Source of the DNA: Streptococcus parasanguinis
Lineage (GTDB): Bacteria; Bacillota; Bacilli; Lactobacillales; Streptococcaceae
DNA length: 29,896 nt
Reading direction: 5' to 3'
NCBI GenBank assembly: GCA_018377375.1
Contig: JAGZZN010000021.1
Location: 1-29,896, forward strand
The notes beneath the pieces were generated by a model. It worked only from the letters and a program-made list of their open reading frames with translations. It was not told where the DNA came from and ran no database searches. Position numbers and translations under genes: made by a program. Shown piece by piece: positions 29,676 to 29,896 of the stretch (positions within the stretch are counted from its first letter, which is position 1; every line of letters begins with the position of its first letter).

Positions 29676-29775
29676 ACACTTATGTTTCCTTTGAGAGGAG
29701 CTTTTCTCATTTCTAAAAAGAACTTTGGGAATATGGACAATTTGATGGATCATTCTTCAAGCAACTTATTCAAAA

Positions 29776-29896
29776 GAGAGTGGGACAGAAATCGGTAATT
29801 CGTTAGAATTTGATTTCGTCGTCCCACCTCCGCACAGTTGAGTAGGGCTGTAAAAGCTGATGAAATCAGCGTAGTAGAGCCCACTCAACCACTGCG
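29776..29896 (+). repeat. Two-hairpin intergenic element, copy B
   Basis: Hairpin 1 has GAG/CTC, a bulged A, GTGGGAC/GTCCCAC, a 1x3 internal loop (A against GTC), then GAAATC/GATTTC with an 18-nt loop. Hairpin 2 follows without linker: CGCA/TGCG, a 2x3 internal loop (CA against CAC), GTTGAGT/ACTCAAC, a bulged A, then GGGCT/AGCCC-type pairing and an apical hairpin with arms GCTGAT/ATCAGC. The architecture is the same as copy A at 7535-7648. The final closing pair uses the last base of the window. Confidence 0.82.

Larger units (their letters stand above)
29557..29896. other. Intergenic region upstream of rpsO
   Basis: These 340 bases contain the rpsO leader and promoter, then about 100 bases in which I see nothing (29676-29775), then copy B of the two-hairpin element, which ends exactly at the window edge. 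There is no credible gene here. Confidence 0.7.

Overview
The window is a chromosomal segment of a low-GC Gram-positive bacterium, almost certainly an oral Streptococcus of the mitis/sanguinis/parasanguinis type. Grounds are the streptococcal genes present (MsmK sugar ATPase, DUF4649, DUF6287 lipoproteins, LPxTG surface proteins, Mini-III RNase, PepF), AAGGAG ribosome binding sites, extended -10 promoters (TGnTATAAT) and poly-U terminators. The species cannot be fixed from this sequence. No tRNA, rRNA, CRISPR array, transposase or phage gene was seen.

Layout. 1-3 kb (minus): rlmB-rae1-degV reading into a separately promoted rplM-rpsI operon with an L13-type leader; rpsI is cut by the window edge. 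3-7.4 kb (plus): an aromatic-acid-exporter-like membrane protein, then a 1073-aa LPQTG-anchored M14 zinc carboxypeptidase. 7.4-7.95 kb: a gene-free island full of hairpins. 7.95-10.8 kb (minus): msmK and a GH13 alpha-glucosidase, a sugar-uptake pair with a catabolite-control-like site upstream. 10.9-18.1 kb (minus): one tightly packed operon pnp-cysE-GNAT-nucleoside phosphorylase-cysS-mrnC-PucR-type regulator, joining RNA decay and processing with cysteine synthesis and charging. 18.4-25.5 kb (minus): a surface module made of a four-TM coiled-coil membrane protein, an 881-aa SEC10/PgrA-like LPSTG protein, and three lipoproteins sharing one N-terminal anchor, two of them tandem paralogs with SH3b and DUF6287 domains. 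25.9-28.4 kb (plus): pepF and a charged coiled-coil lipoprotein. 28.5-29.6 kb (minus): DUF4649-trxA and rpsO.

The most striking signal is not a gene. Two intergenic stretches about 22 kb apart (7535-7648 and 29776-29896) fold into the same two-hairpin architecture: same bulges, same asymmetric internal loops, zero linker between hairpins. Their paired arms differ by about eleven compensating base-pair changes. This points to selection on an RNA (or DNA) structure. I cannot match it to BOX, RUP or SPRITE from memory.

Other points of interest are an apparently leaderless rlmB transcript, a gene-conversion-like tract between the tandem lipoprotein genes, re-use of one lipoprotein anchor on unrelated bodies, a SEC10/PgrA surface protein with no conjugation genes nearby, and three candidate CcpA (cre) sites.
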